From contig NZ_JAELXW010000026.1 of assembly GCF_016428645.1 (NCBI RefSeq), forward strand, positions 33,531-97,530: a stretch of DNA of 64,000 nucleotides, read 5' to 3'. The notes beneath the pieces were generated by a model that saw only the letters and a program-made list of their open reading frames with translations, did no database searches and was not told the origin of the DNA. The DNA comes from Glycomyces salinus (GTDB lineage Bacteria; Actinomycetota; Actinomycetes; Mycobacteriales; Micromonosporaceae). Positions 42,694 through 52,270 of this stretch are shown here, piece after piece; position 1 is the stretch's first letter; each line of letters starts with the position of its first letter. The translations under genes and the position numbers were made by a program.

Positions 42694-44567
42694 AGCGCCG
42701 AGTGCCGGGCGCGGCACCCCTCCCGCGCCCGGCCCGATCGGGCCGCAACCGCCTGATCGCGACGTCCGGTGCGGAGTAACGAGCGGCCGGGCATCATCTC
42801 CTGCGCCTTGGTCTTGGCGCCCTGTATGAACACCTTCCAGGCGTCGGGGTCGCCCTTGAGCAGGGCCTGCGTGGTGGACTTGATCTGCTCGAGGGTGGCG
42901 TGCGGCGGGATAGGCGGCACGTTCGGGTCGCAGTGGACGTCGAGGACCACCGGTTTCTCGGCCGCGAGCGCGCGGTCCCAGGCCCCGCCGAGCTGCTCGG
43001 GCCGGTCGACGGTGATGCCCTCGAGCCCGGCGGTGCGGGCGAACTCGGCGTAGGAGATCCGCGGTAGCGTCTGCGACTCCTCGAACTTCGGTGCGCCGCC
43101 CATGGCGCGCAGCTCCCACGTGACCTGGTTGAGGTCGCCGTTGTTGAACACGCACACGACCAGGCGCGGGTCCTCCCACAGGTGGCGGTAGCGGCCGATG
43201 GTGATGAGTTCGGCCAGGCCGTTCATCTGCATCGCGCCGTCGCCTACGAGGGCGATCGCCGGGCGCTGCGGGTGCGCGAACTTCGCGCCGATCGCGTAGG
43301 GGACCGCGCACCCCATCGTGGCGAGGGTCCCCGACAGCGACCCGCGCATGGTGCCGCGGAACTTGAGGTTGCGGGCGTACCAGTTGGTGGAGGAGCCCGA
43401 GTCCGCGGTGACGATCGCGTCGTCGGGGATGCGCTGGGACAGCTCGTGGACCACGCGGATCGGGTTGACCGGGTCGGCCTCGACCATCGCCTGCTGCTCC
43501 ATCGTCTCCTCCCAGGAGGCGACGTTCCGCTCGATCTTCTCCCTCCAGCCGCGGCGGCCGCGGCGGTCGAGCTTCGGGATGAGCGCTGACAGCGTGGCCC
43601 CCGCGTCGCCGACGAGGTTGACCTCGGTCGGGTAGCGCATGCCGATCATCGAGCCGTCGAGGTCGATCTGGACGGCGCGGGCCTGGCCGAACTCCGGGTA
43701 GAACTGGGTGTAGGGAAGGTTGGAGCCGACGATGAGCAGGGTGTCGCAGTCGCGCATGAGCTCATAGCTCGGCCGGGTGCCGAGCAGGCCGATCGCGCCG
43801 GTGACGTACGGCAGGTCGTCGTCCAGGACGTCCTTGCCCAGCAGCGCCTTGGCCACGCCCGCGTCGGTGACGTCGGCGATCGACCTGATCTCGGCGTCCG
43901 CGCCGCGCGCGCCCTGGCCGACCAGGATCGCGACCCGCTCCCCGGCGTCGATGACCTCGGCGGCGCGGGCGAGCTCCTCTGCGGACGGCACGACCGTCCG
44001 GCTCACGTGGTCGGGTTCGGAGGAGGGCACGTGCTTGAACTCGTGCCTCGGCGGCGAGTAGGGCTCCTCCTGGAGGTCGGCCGGGATGATGACCGCCGTG
44101 GGCGCGCGGTGGGCCTCGGCGGTGCGGAAGGCCCGGTCGATCGCCAGCGGCAGCTGCTCGGGGACCTCGACCTCGGCGAGGTAGTCGGAGGCGACGTCCT
44201 TGTAGAGGGTGTGCAGGTCGACTTCCTGCTGGTAGTTCCCGCCCATGGCGGAGCGGGCGACCTGCCCGACGATCGCGACCACCGGCACGTGGTCCAGCTT
44301 GGCGTCGTAGAGACCGTTGAGCAGATGGACCGCGCCGGGCCCGGAGGTCGCCAGGCACACCCCGGTCCGGCCGGAGAACTTGGCGTAGCCGACCGCCTCG
44401 AAGGCCGACATCTCCTCGTGCCGGGACTGGACGAACCTGGGCCGGTTGTCGGCCTCGCCGAGGGCCACGAGGATGCCGTTGATCCCGTCGCCCGGATAAC
44501 CGAAGACCTGCTCGACTCCCCAGTCTCGCAGGCGTTCGAGTGCGTAGTCTCCCACTGTCGCCGCCAT
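41793..44567 (-). CDS. TPP-dependent pyruvate oxidase/dehydrogenase-like enzyme (family part ends near 42783)
   Basis: From ATG 44567 (AAGGGGG upstream) about 595 residues match the PoxB-like TPP family. They include VFGYPGDGINGIL, QSRHEEMSAFEAVGYAKF (the activating Glu), LVGDGAMQMNGLAEL and CVFNNGDLNQVTWE (Mg/TPP motif). It probably decarboxylates pyruvate, passing electrons to quinone or oxygen. Family similarity ends at KAQEMMPGR near 42783; with no stop the frame runs 990 bases further, antisense to the beta-mannosidase for 901 of them. The real stop is probably lost by mutation or a sequence error, so the 3' coordinate is uncertain. Confidence 0.82.
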   Translation of the reverse strand: MAATVGDYALERLRDWGVEQVFGYPGDGINGILVALGEADNRPRFVQSRHEEMSAFEAVGYAKFSGRTGVCLATSGPGAVHLLNGLYDAKLDHVPVVAIVGQVARSAMGGNYQQEVDLHTLYKDVASDYLAEVEVPEQLPLAIDRAFRTAEAHRAPTAVIIPADLQEEPYSPPRHEFKHVPSSEPDHVSRTVVPSAEELARAAEVIDAGERVAILVGQGARGADAEIRSIADVTDAGVAKALLGKDVLDDDLPYVTGAIGLLGTRPSYELMRDCDTLLIVGSNLPYTQFYPEFGQARAVQIDLDGSMIGMRYPTEVNLVGDAGATLSALIPKLDRRGRRGWREKIERNVASWEETMEQQAMVEADPVNPIRVVHELSQRIPDDAIVTADSGSSTNWYARNLKFRGTMRGSLSGTLATMGCAVPYAIGAKFAHPQRPAIALVGDGAMQMNGLAELITIGRYRHLWEDPRLVVCVFNNGDLNQVTWELRAMGGAPKFEESQTLPRISYAEFARTAGLEGITVDRPEQLGGAWDRALAAEKPVVLDVHCDPNVPPIPPHATLEQIKSTTQALLKGDPDAWKVFIQGAKTKAQEMMPGRSLLRTGRRDQAVAARSGRAREGCRARHSALQSLTARRTGLAHRALARSGSSWSRSLVTVKVAFSPGIRVSIALSTSASGSRRSANRHRSRRTVSASTVTATPPSTGSTSAPKRASAHSMSLSSLVNQVALGMSCGPVTRNSPSTGTTSSPSSASAASLGPISSPSIARPRILPSPLHFQNPTVSFQSWSVSLIATSFTPSPAGWKVTSRSAKASRSAYHSGLSRSSLSTAAQEVTGQQSLSCHITAPEQYGCSERKYSMPSRSARAWLSWVKYSQSSKSRGSGRCASRPRWSLPWPFWAFWCHSMLSEAIWSGSSVTMRRTVAHVAGAW

Positions 44568-44636
44568 GGTCGGCCCCCTTGATCGCTTCGCGGACGCGTG
44601 GACCGGGGAGTACCCAGCGCCGATGCGGTCAACCGC

Positions 44637-45374
44637 TCAGCCGTGGCCGGTGAACGGCGCCTCGGCCCGCTCCAGCAGTGCCGCCAGTTCGTCGAGGCCG
44701 TCGCAGTGCAGGTCGAAGGCGTCACCGGTGGTCGGCGGGTCGCCGACCGGCCGCTCGACGTAGGCGGTGCGCATGCCCGCCTTCTGCGCCCCGCGCAGGT
44801 CCCAGGCGTGCGCGGCGACCATCAGCAGCCGCTCGGGCGGACACCCGACCGCGTCCACGGCCAGCCGGTAGACCTCCGGGGCCGGCTTGTAGGCCCGCGC
44901 CTGGTCGGCCGACAGCACCTGGTGCCAGCGCAGCCCGGCATGGGCGTTCAGCCGCAGCAGCGCGGCGCGGCAGGCGTTGGACAGCCCCAGCACCGGGAAA
45001 AGCCGCGAGAGCCGCTCCAGGCCGGCGGCCGAGTCGTCCCAGGCCGGCAGGCACCGCCCGGCCTCGGCCAAGGCGGCGACGGCCTCCGCCTCGGCGATCC
45101 CGGCCCGCTCGGCCACCGCCTCGGCGGCCTCGCGGTCGAGCACCGCGGTGTCGGCGTAGGCCCGCTCGCCTCGCGCCATGCGGTCCTGTTCGCGTTCGAC
45201 GTGCCGCCGCCACACCGCGAGCAGGTCCTCCACCGCAGCGTCGTCGGCCTCGGGGGCGGCGCCGCCGATGGCGGCCCGGAGTCCGGCCGGTTCGTCGACC
45301 ATCGTGCCCAGGACGTCGAAGACGATCGCCTCGATCCCGACCGGAGCGGACCCGAGACCCCGGTCAGTCCTCAT
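44637..45374 (-). CDS. HAD hydrolase, haloacid dehalogenase type II-like
   Basis: A 245-residue protein. IVFDVLGTMVDEPAGL supplies the nucleophilic Asp, LGLSNACR the motif II Ser, and YKPAPEVYRLA the motif III Lys. VAAHAWDLRGAQKAG matches the type II L-2-haloacid dehalogenase pattern. The motif after the first Asp is V-L-G-T, as in dehalogenases, not the DxD of phosphatases. Its start overlaps the CobT-like stop by 11 bases. Confidence 0.85.
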   Translation of the reverse strand: MRTDRGLGSAPVGIEAIVFDVLGTMVDEPAGLRAAIGGAAPEADDAAVEDLLAVWRRHVEREQDRMARGERAYADTAVLDREAAEAVAERAGIAEAEAVAALAEAGRCLPAWDDSAAGLERLSRLFPVLGLSNACRAALLRLNAHAGLRWHQVLSADQARAYKPAPEVYRLAVDAVGCPPERLLMVAAHAWDLRGAQKAGMRTAYVERPVGDPPTTGDAFDLHCDGLDELAALLERAEAPFTGHG

Positions 45375-46392
45375 CGGGTTCGTCGTCCTCGTCCCGTTCG
45401 GCGTCGGCCAGCGGAACGTCCCGGGTCAGGCGCAGCGACTCCTGGAGGAGCGACCAGCCGACCACCAGGCCCGTGCCCTCGCCCAGGTCGAGCCCGAGCC
45501 CGAAGTCGTCGGCCAGGCCGCCCTGCTTGGCGAGCTTGCCGATCACCGGGTGCGGGGAGCGGTTGGGCATGTAGCACCACTTCGGGGACGCCAGGCCGAA
45601 GTCGCGGGCGATCATCATCGCTGCCGCCGCGGCCGGGCCGTCCAGGACCACCGGCGTCGAGCGGGTCGCGGCGGTCAGGATCGTCGCCGCCATCGCGCCG
45701 AGCTCGGCCCCGCCGAGCCGCGCCACCAGCGCGTCGGACTTGCGGCGGAAACCGTGGTTGAAGGCCAGGTGGTCGCGCAGCGCCGCCACCCGCGCCATCC
45801 AGGAGGCGTCGTCGACCATCCCGCCGGGCGCATGCAGCTGCGGCATGAACGAGGTGATGTCGTCCTTGACGATGAACGAGCAGATCGCCACCGCGGCAGT
45901 GGCCGCGCCCGCGCCCATACCAGCGACCAGCAGCACGTCCGCGCCGCCGTCGATCGCCCGGTCGGCGGTCTCCCGCCCCAGCCGGAGGCAGTCGGCCAGC
46001 TCCGCCTCGTCCAGCAGAGGGCCCTCTTCTCCGCCGCTCGCGCCGGTCTCGACGACCTCGACGGTCAACCCGGCCCGCATGGCCTCCCCGACCACCAGGC
46101 CCTCGCCGCGCCGCGCGGCCGCGACCTGATCGGCCAGCGGCTCGGACTCGCCGGCCGCCCAGCCCTCCGGGTACTCGCCCGCGAACAGCAGCATCCGCGG
46201 CGACGAGAACGGCTCCGGCGCGTCGGTGGCCTGCACCCGCGCCGACCACCCGACCCCGGGCTGGAGGCTTCCGAACCCGGAGCCTTCGATCAACGCGTTC
46301 TGCAGCCGCGCGTTGGCCCGCGTGGTCCACACCCCGTTGGGGAACTTCGCTTTCAGGTCGTCGAGGGGTCCGGCATCGGTCGAATCAGTCAC
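45364..46392 (-). CDS. CobT-like nicotinate-nucleotide:dimethylbenzimidazole phosphoribosyltransferase
   Basis: A 342-residue protein. LLVAGMGAGAATAAVAI and the C-terminal GLDLGEGTGLVVGW (catalytic Glu of the GEGTGA type) match CobT, which makes alpha-ribazole phosphate for the lower loop of B12. The N-terminal Gln-rich and RVQ motifs are only partly standard, so another base could be used. No other cobalamin gene is visible, although a B12-dependent reductase lies 10 kb away. Divergent from dapF across 41 bases. Confidence 0.8.
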   Translation of the reverse strand: MTDSTDAGPLDDLKAKFPNGVWTTRANARLQNALIEGSGFGSLQPGVGWSARVQATDAPEPFSSPRMLLFAGEYPEGWAAGESEPLADQVAAARRGEGLVVGEAMRAGLTVEVVETGASGGEEGPLLDEAELADCLRLGRETADRAIDGGADVLLVAGMGAGAATAAVAICSFIVKDDITSFMPQLHAPGGMVDDASWMARVAALRDHLAFNHGFRRKSDALVARLGGAELGAMAATILTAATRSTPVVLDGPAAAAAMMIARDFGLASPKWCYMPNRSPHPVIGKLAKQGGLADDFGLGLDLGEGTGLVVGWSLLQESLRLTRDVPLADAERDEDDEPDED

Positions 46393-46433
46393 GCGATAAG
46401 GCTAGCGCGTCCGGTGTGCGGCACAATTGCGAT

Positions 46434-47225
46434 GTGACCGCCATCGACTTCGCCAAGGGCCACGGGACCGGCAACGACTTCATCATCGTCCCCGACCCCG
46501 CAGACCGCCTCGAGCTCGGCGCCGCCCAGGTCGCGGCCCTGTGCGACCGCCACCGCGGCATCGGCGCCGACGGCCTGCTGCGCGTCGCGCCCTCTGAGCA
46601 GGGCGAAGCCAAATGGTTCATGGACTACCGCAACGCCGACGGCTCGATCGCCGAGATGTGCGGCAACGGCGTGCGCGTCTTCGCCCGCTACCTGCTCGAA
46701 CAGGGCATGGCCGACGGTGACCGGATCCCGGTCGACACCCGCGCGGGCGTCAAGACCGTCTCCGTCACCCGCGACGGCCTCAGCGTCGACATGGGCCCGG
46801 CCGAGTTCGGCCCCGAATCGCAGACGACCGTCGAAGGCGCCACCTGGACCGGCCGGGCAGTCTCCATGGGCAACCCGCACCTGGTGTGCCGGCTCGAGGA
46901 CGAGGAGCGGCTCGACGCCCTGGACCTGCACCGGCAGCCGCGCTACGACACCGTGCTCTTCCCCGAAGGCATCAACGTCGAATTCGTCGTCGGCACCGCG
47001 CCCCGGGTCCGCATGCGCGTCCACGAACGCGGCGTCGGCGAGACCCTCTCCTGCGGCACCGGCGCCTGCGCCGTCGGGGCCGTCGCCCTGCGCCACGCCG
47101 GAACCCCAACCGGCACCTGCGAAGTAGCGGTCCCCGGAGGCACCCTCACCGTCACCGTCACCGACCGCACGGTCCACCTCGCCGGCCCGGCCGTGATCGT
47201 CGCCGAAGGCACCGCCCGCCTCTAG
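46434..47225 (+). CDS. dapF: diaminopimelate epimerase
   Basis: Converts LL- to meso-diaminopimelate for lysine and peptidoglycan. The 263 residues start FAKGHGTGNDFIIV. EMCGNGVRVFARY and LSCGTGACAVGAV contain the two catalytic Cys. GTG at 46434 chosen since conserved sequence begins at once after it. Confidence 0.95.
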   Translation: MTAIDFAKGHGTGNDFIIVPDPADRLELGAAQVAALCDRHRGIGADGLLRVAPSEQGEAKWFMDYRNADGSIAEMCGNGVRVFARYLLEQGMADGDRIPVDTRAGVKTVSVTRDGLSVDMGPAEFGPESQTTVEGATWTGRAVSMGNPHLVCRLEDEERLDALDLHRQPRYDTVLFPEGINVEFVVGTAPRVRMRVHERGVGETLSCGTGACAVGAVALRHAGTPTGTCEVAVPGGTLTVTVTDRTVHLAGPAVIVAEGTARL

Positions 47226-47259
47226 AAGCCCGCTTGACGCGGTCTGCCATGCTCAAGGC

Positions 47260-50200
47260 ATGCCACCCTCCACCCCCGTCGACGAACCTCCATACCGCGG
47301 ACTGTGGCCCTTCCAAGCCGACCAGTCCGAGGTCTTCTACGGCCGGACCCGCCTCACCGCCGAACTCACCGCTCACGTCGAAGCCTGCCTGACCGACACC
47401 GGCATGGCCCTGGTCACCGGCGCCTCCGGGGCCGGCAAGTCCTCCCTGATCAGGGCGGGACTCATACCCGCCATCGCCGACGGACGCATGCCGGTCGAAG
47501 GCTCGACGGACTGGCCGGTCGCCATCGTCACTCCCGGTCCCCGGCCGCTGGAAGCGCTCGCCCAGCGCCTGTCCCAGCTCAGCGGCACCGACGCCGGATC
47601 GATCCGCAACACCCTCGCCGCCCGCCCTCGCGAGGCCTACCTCTACGCCAGGCAGGCCGTCTTCACCCACACCGACGGCATGGAGCCCGAACGCCGCGAC
47701 CGCGTCCGCGAATCCGGCCGCCTGCTGCTGTTCATCGACCAGTTCGAGGAGCTGTTCACCCTCTGCCGCGACGAGGCCGAGCGCGGCGCGTTCACCGCCG
47801 CCCTGTTCGCGATCGCCTCCGGCGGCGACGAGCGGTCGGGCGTGGTCGTCATCGGCGTCCGCGGCGACTTCATCGATCGGTGCTCGGCGATCCCGGAACT
47901 GATCCCGGTCCTGCGCCGACACGCCTTCGTCGTCGGCCCGCCCGAACCCGAGGAGCTCCGCCAGGTCATCACCGGCCCCGCGGCCGCGGCCGGGCTCGCC
48001 CTCGACCAGGGCCTGGCCGACGACATCCTCGCCGACCTGCGCAGCGCCTCCACCGGCGCCTACACCGCCGGGGCGCTCCCGCTGCTGTCGCAGACGATGC
48101 TCTCGATCTGGCAGCACCGCGACGGCGACCGCCTCACCCGCGCCGCCTACGAGCGCATCGGCGGCGTCGGCCGCGCCATCGAGGCCTCCGCCGAGCAGGT
48201 ATTCCAGCGGCTCGACCCGCCGCAGCAGGCGCGGGCCGCCGAACTGTTCCGCCGCCTGACCGTCGTCGACCGCCGCGGCGAGGTCTCCCGCCGCCGCGCC
48301 CGCCGCTCCCGGATGCTGGCCGAACTGCCCGGCCTGGCGCCGGTGCTGGAGGCGTTCACCGCCGCCCGACTGGTCGTCATGGTCGGCGACACCGTCGAGA
48401 TCGCCCACGACGTGCTGCTGCGCTCCTGGAAGCGGCTCGACGACTGGCTGCTCGAGGACCGGATGCACCGGGCCCTGCTCACCGAGGTCGCCGACGACGC
48501 CGCCGCCTGGCTCGAACACGGCAAGGACCCCTCGTTCCTGTACCGCGGCGCCAAGTTCACCGCCGCCGAAGCCACCAGGGCCGCCTGGAACTCCAATCCC
48601 GACACCTACCGGGAGTGGAACTCCGGGGTCGAGTCGTTCCTGGACGCGTCCCGAGCGGCCGCCACACGCCGCGCCCGCGTCCGGCGGACCGTGACCGCCT
48701 CCCTAGCAGTCCTGCTGGTCGTCTCGCTCACCGCGACCGGAATCGCCCTCAACCTCAACCGGATCGCCGCCGATGCCAATGAAGAGCTGACCGAAGAACG
48801 CGACCGCCTGCTGGCCGAGGACCTCGCCGAGGCCAGCGCCGAGAACGCCGGACTCGACGGCGACCTCTCCCGCCTGCTCGCGGCCGCGGCCTGGCAGATG
48901 GACCCGTCTGAGGCGAACTTCGACGCCATGGTCACCGCCGTGACCGATCCGGTCCGATACACCGGCGAACCCCACGTCGGCGGCGCCGAGTCGATCGCGT
49001 TCAGTCCGGACGGCGACTACCTCGCGAGTTTCGGGGCGGACAGCGACCTCGTGCTGTGGGACCTGGCCGAGCGGGAGGAGACCGACCGGCTCGAAGGGGT
49101 CGACGGCTCCGAGTCGATCGCGTTCAGCCCGGACGGAGGACGTCTGGCCGTGGCGGGCGTCGGCCAGATCCAAGTCGTCGAAACCGCGGACTTCTCGAAG
49201 GAGCCGATCCTACTCGAGCGAGAGAGGTCCACCGAAGCATTCCGCACCGTCGGCTTCGACGGCTCCGGTTCGCTCCTCGCCGCGACCGACGAGGAGTTGA
49301 TCCGCTTCGACCTCGCAACCGGTGAACGCACGTCCCCGCCCGCCTGGGGCATCGAAGGAGTCGAAGACTTCGGCTTCCAGGTCGCCTCCGGTCGGTTCCT
49401 CATCAGCGGCGACGGCGGGCTCTGGTCCAGCGCGGGCCCCGAAGCCGAGGCCGAGCAGACCTGGACCTCCTCGTCGGGCTACTACAGGGTCGCCCCGGGA
49501 GGCCGCTTCGTCGTCGAATGGGCACACGGGGCCCTCACCCTCTACGACCTCGAATCCGGTGCGCCGATCCGCACGGCCACGGTGGACATCGGCTTCTCCG
49601 GTGCCGCGGTCGACGCGGACGGGTCCACGATCGCCCTTTCAAGCGAAGTCGGGGTCCACTACATCGAAACAGAATCGATGACCCCGGTCGAATCGTTCGA
49701 TACCGGCTACGAGGGCCGAATCGACGCGAGCTTCAACGCAGACGGCACCCTGCTCGCGGTCACCGGCGAGGAAGGGACTCGGATATGGGAGCTTGACGGA
49801 ACCGAACTCGCCGAGGAGCCGCTGTTCGCCGAGCCGGAGCTGCCCGGGCGCCTCGTCCGCATCCTCCCCGACGAGTCCACGGTCATGATCGTGGACGCCG
49901 GCACCTACCGGCTCTTCGACATCGCCTCCGGACAGGAGCGCGACGTCGCCTGGGAGGCCGACGACTGGATGACGCACGTCGGCTTCAGCCCCGACGGGCG
50001 CTGGACCACGGTCGTCGACGGTGAGAACCTCTCCAGGGGAGAAGACGTCACCCTTGAACTCGACGACCACGCCACCATCATCGACGCCGAGACGGGCCGA
50101 GAGCAACTGGTCATCGAGCCGATCAACGGCGAGGTCGCGGTGTTCGGGTACGACGCGATCGCCTTTAGCTCGGACGGATCCCTCGTCGCCTCGGCGATGG

Positions 50201-50724
50201 ATCAGCGGCTGCGGATCTGGAACGTCGAGGAAGGAGCGATGGTCGCCGAGGCCACCGGCGACTACTCGGGGGTCACTCCGGTCGCGTTCAGCCTCAACGC
50301 GGAGCGCGTCGTCGGCCTGGGCGACGACGCGCCGATCGTCTACGACCTGGGCGACGACGAACTGCGCGTCATGGACGAACCCTCCTCCGGCGCGCTGTTC
50401 GACATCTCGGCTTCGCCCGGCATCACCGCCGACGGCCGGTACGTCCTCAACTTGAGCGGCAACCGCAGATCCGTGGAAGTCTGGGACGCCGACACCCGAG
50501 CCCACGTCGGCACCCTCGCGATGACAGGCGGCCCGCTCATCCAGACGCACCTACCGAGCGCCAGTGCGGTGCTCGGCGTGGGCGAGGACGGCGTCGGCTA
50601 CCGATTCGACCTCGGGTTCCTCGACGACCCCCACGCAGCGTTGTGCGAGCGGACCGGCCGCGAACTCACCGACACCGAGTGGAGCGAGTACCTGCCGGGA
50701 ATCGACAGCCGCGAGATCTGCTAG
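47260..50724 (+). CDS. nSTAND-type NTPase with membrane span and WD40-like sensor
   Basis: A 1154-residue protein. PYRGLWPFQADQSEVFYGR then VTGASGAGKSSLIRAGL (Walker A, near residue 52) and LLLFIDQFEELFTLC (Walker B) define the actinobacterial nSTAND1 NTPase module (residues about 10-430). One membrane helix (SLAVLLVVSLTATGIAL) lies near 484-500, a coiled stretch follows, then about 550 residues of WD40-like propeller with recurring SIAFSPDG. The C-terminal CERTGRELTDTEWSEYLPG is typical of this architecture. No N-terminal effector domain is present, so the output is unclear. It ends in a stop shared with the opposite gene. Confidence 0.85.
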   Translation: MPPSTPVDEPPYRGLWPFQADQSEVFYGRTRLTAELTAHVEACLTDTGMALVTGASGAGKSSLIRAGLIPAIADGRMPVEGSTDWPVAIVTPGPRPLEALAQRLSQLSGTDAGSIRNTLAARPREAYLYARQAVFTHTDGMEPERRDRVRESGRLLLFIDQFEELFTLCRDEAERGAFTAALFAIASGGDERSGVVVIGVRGDFIDRCSAIPELIPVLRRHAFVVGPPEPEELRQVITGPAAAAGLALDQGLADDILADLRSASTGAYTAGALPLLSQTMLSIWQHRDGDRLTRAAYERIGGVGRAIEASAEQVFQRLDPPQQARAAELFRRLTVVDRRGEVSRRRARRSRMLAELPGLAPVLEAFTAARLVVMVGDTVEIAHDVLLRSWKRLDDWLLEDRMHRALLTEVADDAAAWLEHGKDPSFLYRGAKFTAAEATRAAWNSNPDTYREWNSGVESFLDASRAAATRRARVRRTVTASLAVLLVVSLTATGIALNLNRIAADANEELTEERDRLLAEDLAEASAENAGLDGDLSRLLAAAAWQMDPSEANFDAMVTAVTDPVRYTGEPHVGGAESIAFSPDGDYLASFGADSDLVLWDLAEREETDRLEGVDGSESIAFSPDGGRLAVAGVGQIQVVETADFSKEPILLERERSTEAFRTVGFDGSGSLLAATDEELIRFDLATGERTSPPAWGIEGVEDFGFQVASGRFLISGDGGLWSSAGPEAEAEQTWTSSSGYYRVAPGGRFVVEWAHGALTLYDLESGAPIRTATVDIGFSGAAVDADGSTIALSSEVGVHYIETESMTPVESFDTGYEGRIDASFNADGTLLAVTGEEGTRIWELDGTELAEEPLFAEPELPGRLVRILPDESTVMIVDAGTYRLFDIASGQERDVAWEADDWMTHVGFSPDGRWTTVVDGENLSRGEDVTLELDDHATIIDAETGREQLVIEPINGEVAVFGYDAIAFSSDGSLVASAMDQRLRIWNVEEGAMVAEATGDYSGVTPVAFSLNAERVVGLGDDAPIVYDLGDDELRVMDEPSSGALFDISASPGITADGRYVLNLSGNRRSVEVWDADTRAHVGTLAMTGGPLIQTHLPSASAVLGVGEDGVGYRFDLGFLDDPHAALCERTGRELTDTEWSEYLPGIDSREIC

Positions 50725-52109
50725 CGCATCGCTTCCTTGACCGCGGCCGCCACCGCCGGAGCCACGTGCGGGTCGAACACGCTGGGGACGATGTAGGTCG
50801 CGTTGACCTTGTCGGCGCCCACGCAGTCGGCGATCGCCCCGGCCGCGGCCACCGCGGCGTCGTCGCTCCAGCCGCGCGCCTGGGCGTCGAGCAGGCCCCG
50901 GAAGACCCCGGGGAAGGCCAGCACGTTGTTGATCTGGTTCGGCTGGTCCGACCGGCCCGTGGCCACGATCGCCGCGTAGCGGGCCGCCTCGGTCGGGCTG
51001 ATCTCCGGGTCCGGGTTGGCCAGCGCGAACACGATCGGGTCCTTGGCCATCTTGGCCACATCCGAGCCCTTGAGGATGTTCGGCGCGCTCACACCGATGA
51101 AGACGTCCGAGCCCGCCACCGCGCCCGAGAGGTCCCCGGAGTAGTTCTCCTTGTTGAATTCCTCGGCCAGGACCTTCCAGGTCTCGTGCTCGGTGTCCAT
51201 GCCCCGGTACAGGGCCCCGTCCCGGTCGACCGGCACGATGTCGCCGATACCGGCCTTGGCCAGCAGCCGCATGATCGCCGTCCCGGCCGCGCCGCAGCCG
51301 ACCACGGTCGCCCGCACCGAGGAGAAGTCCTTGCCGACCACGCGCAGCGCGTTCGTCAGCGCCGCCAGCACCACGATCGCGGTGCCGTGCTGGTCGTCGT
51401 GGAAGACCGGGATGTCCAGTCGCTCGCGCAGCCGCCGCTCGATCTCGAAGCAGCGCGGCGCGGCGATGTCCTCCAGGTTGATGCCGCCGTAGGTGGGGGC
51501 CAGCGCGGTCACGATGTCGACGATCTGGTCGGTGTCCTGGGTGTCCAGGCACACCGGCCACGCGTCGACGTCGGCGAACTTCTTGAACAGGGCCGCCTTG
51601 CCCTCCATGACCGGCATGGCCGCCTCGGGACCGATGTTGCCCAGGCCGAGCACGGCCGAGCCGTCGCTGACCACGGCCACGGTGTTGCGCTTGATCGTCA
51701 GCCGCCGCGCGTCGTCGGGGTTGTCGGCGATCGCCATGCACACCCGCGCCACGCCCGGGGTGTAGGCCATCGACAGGTCGTCGCGGTTCTTCAGCGGAAC
51801 CTTCGGCTGGATTTCGATCTTGCCGCCCAGGTGCAGCAGGAACGTCCGGTCCGAGACCTTCTTGACCTCGAAGTCCGGCATCGACTCCAGGATCTGGGTG
51901 ACCTGTTCGGCGTGCGAGGAGTCGGAGGTGTCGCAGGTGAGGTCGACGACCATCCGCTTGGAGTCGGAGGAGACCACGTCGAGGGCGGTCACGATCGCTC
52001 CGGCCTGCCCCACGACGGTCGCGAGCCGACCCGCCGCCCCGGGGTCCGCCGAGAGCGCCAAGCGGACCGTGATGGAGAATCCGGCGCTGGTCAGTCGCGC
52101 AGTAGTCAT
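50721..52109 (-). CDS. NAD(P)-dependent malic enzyme with N-terminal ACT domain
   Basis: Decarboxylates malate to pyruvate. The 462 residues begin with an ACT domain ([19 protein letters not shown]..., about 12-85) for allosteric control. The catalytic part has [29 protein letters not shown] (metal site), [19 protein letters not shown] (nucleotide fold) and [15 protein letters not shown] 52109 has AAGGAG 5 bases upstream. Fed by, or feeding, the TPP enzyme's pyruvate pool; the cofactor choice cannot be read with certainty. Confidence 0.92.
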   Translation of the reverse strand: MTTARLTSAGFSITVRLALSADPGAAGRLATVVGQAGAIVTALDVVSSDSKRMVVDLTCDTSDSSHAEQVTQILESMPDFEVKKVSDRTFLLHLGGKIEIQPKVPLKNRDDLSMAYTPGVARVCMAIADNPDDARRLTIKRNTVAVVSDGSAVLGLGNIGPEAAMPVMEGKAALFKKFADVDAWPVCLDTQDTDQIVDIVTALAPTYGGINLEDIAAPRCFEIERRLRERLDIPVFHDDQHGTAIVVLAALTNALRVVGKDFSSVRATVVGCGAAGTAIMRLLAKAGIGDIVPVDRDGALYRGMDTEHETWKVLAEEFNKENYSGDLSGAVAGSDVFIGVSAPNILKGSDVAKMAKDPIVFALANPDPEISPTEAARYAAIVATGRSDQPNQINNVLAFPGVFRGLLDAQARGWSDDAAVAAAGAIADCVGADKVNATYIVPSVFDPHVAPAVAAAVKEAMR

Positions 52110-52270
52110 GCCACTCCTTGCAGAACACCACATCATCGTGGAAAAGCGGTTCGAATACCGGTAATTCTGCCACCGGCCCCGCGCGTCGGCACCACTGCCG
52201 ACCCCGGCGTTGGGCACGACACCGAATATTCGTTTCTCCCCGGTCGCGTCCCCGTGTCAAGCTTGAGGCA

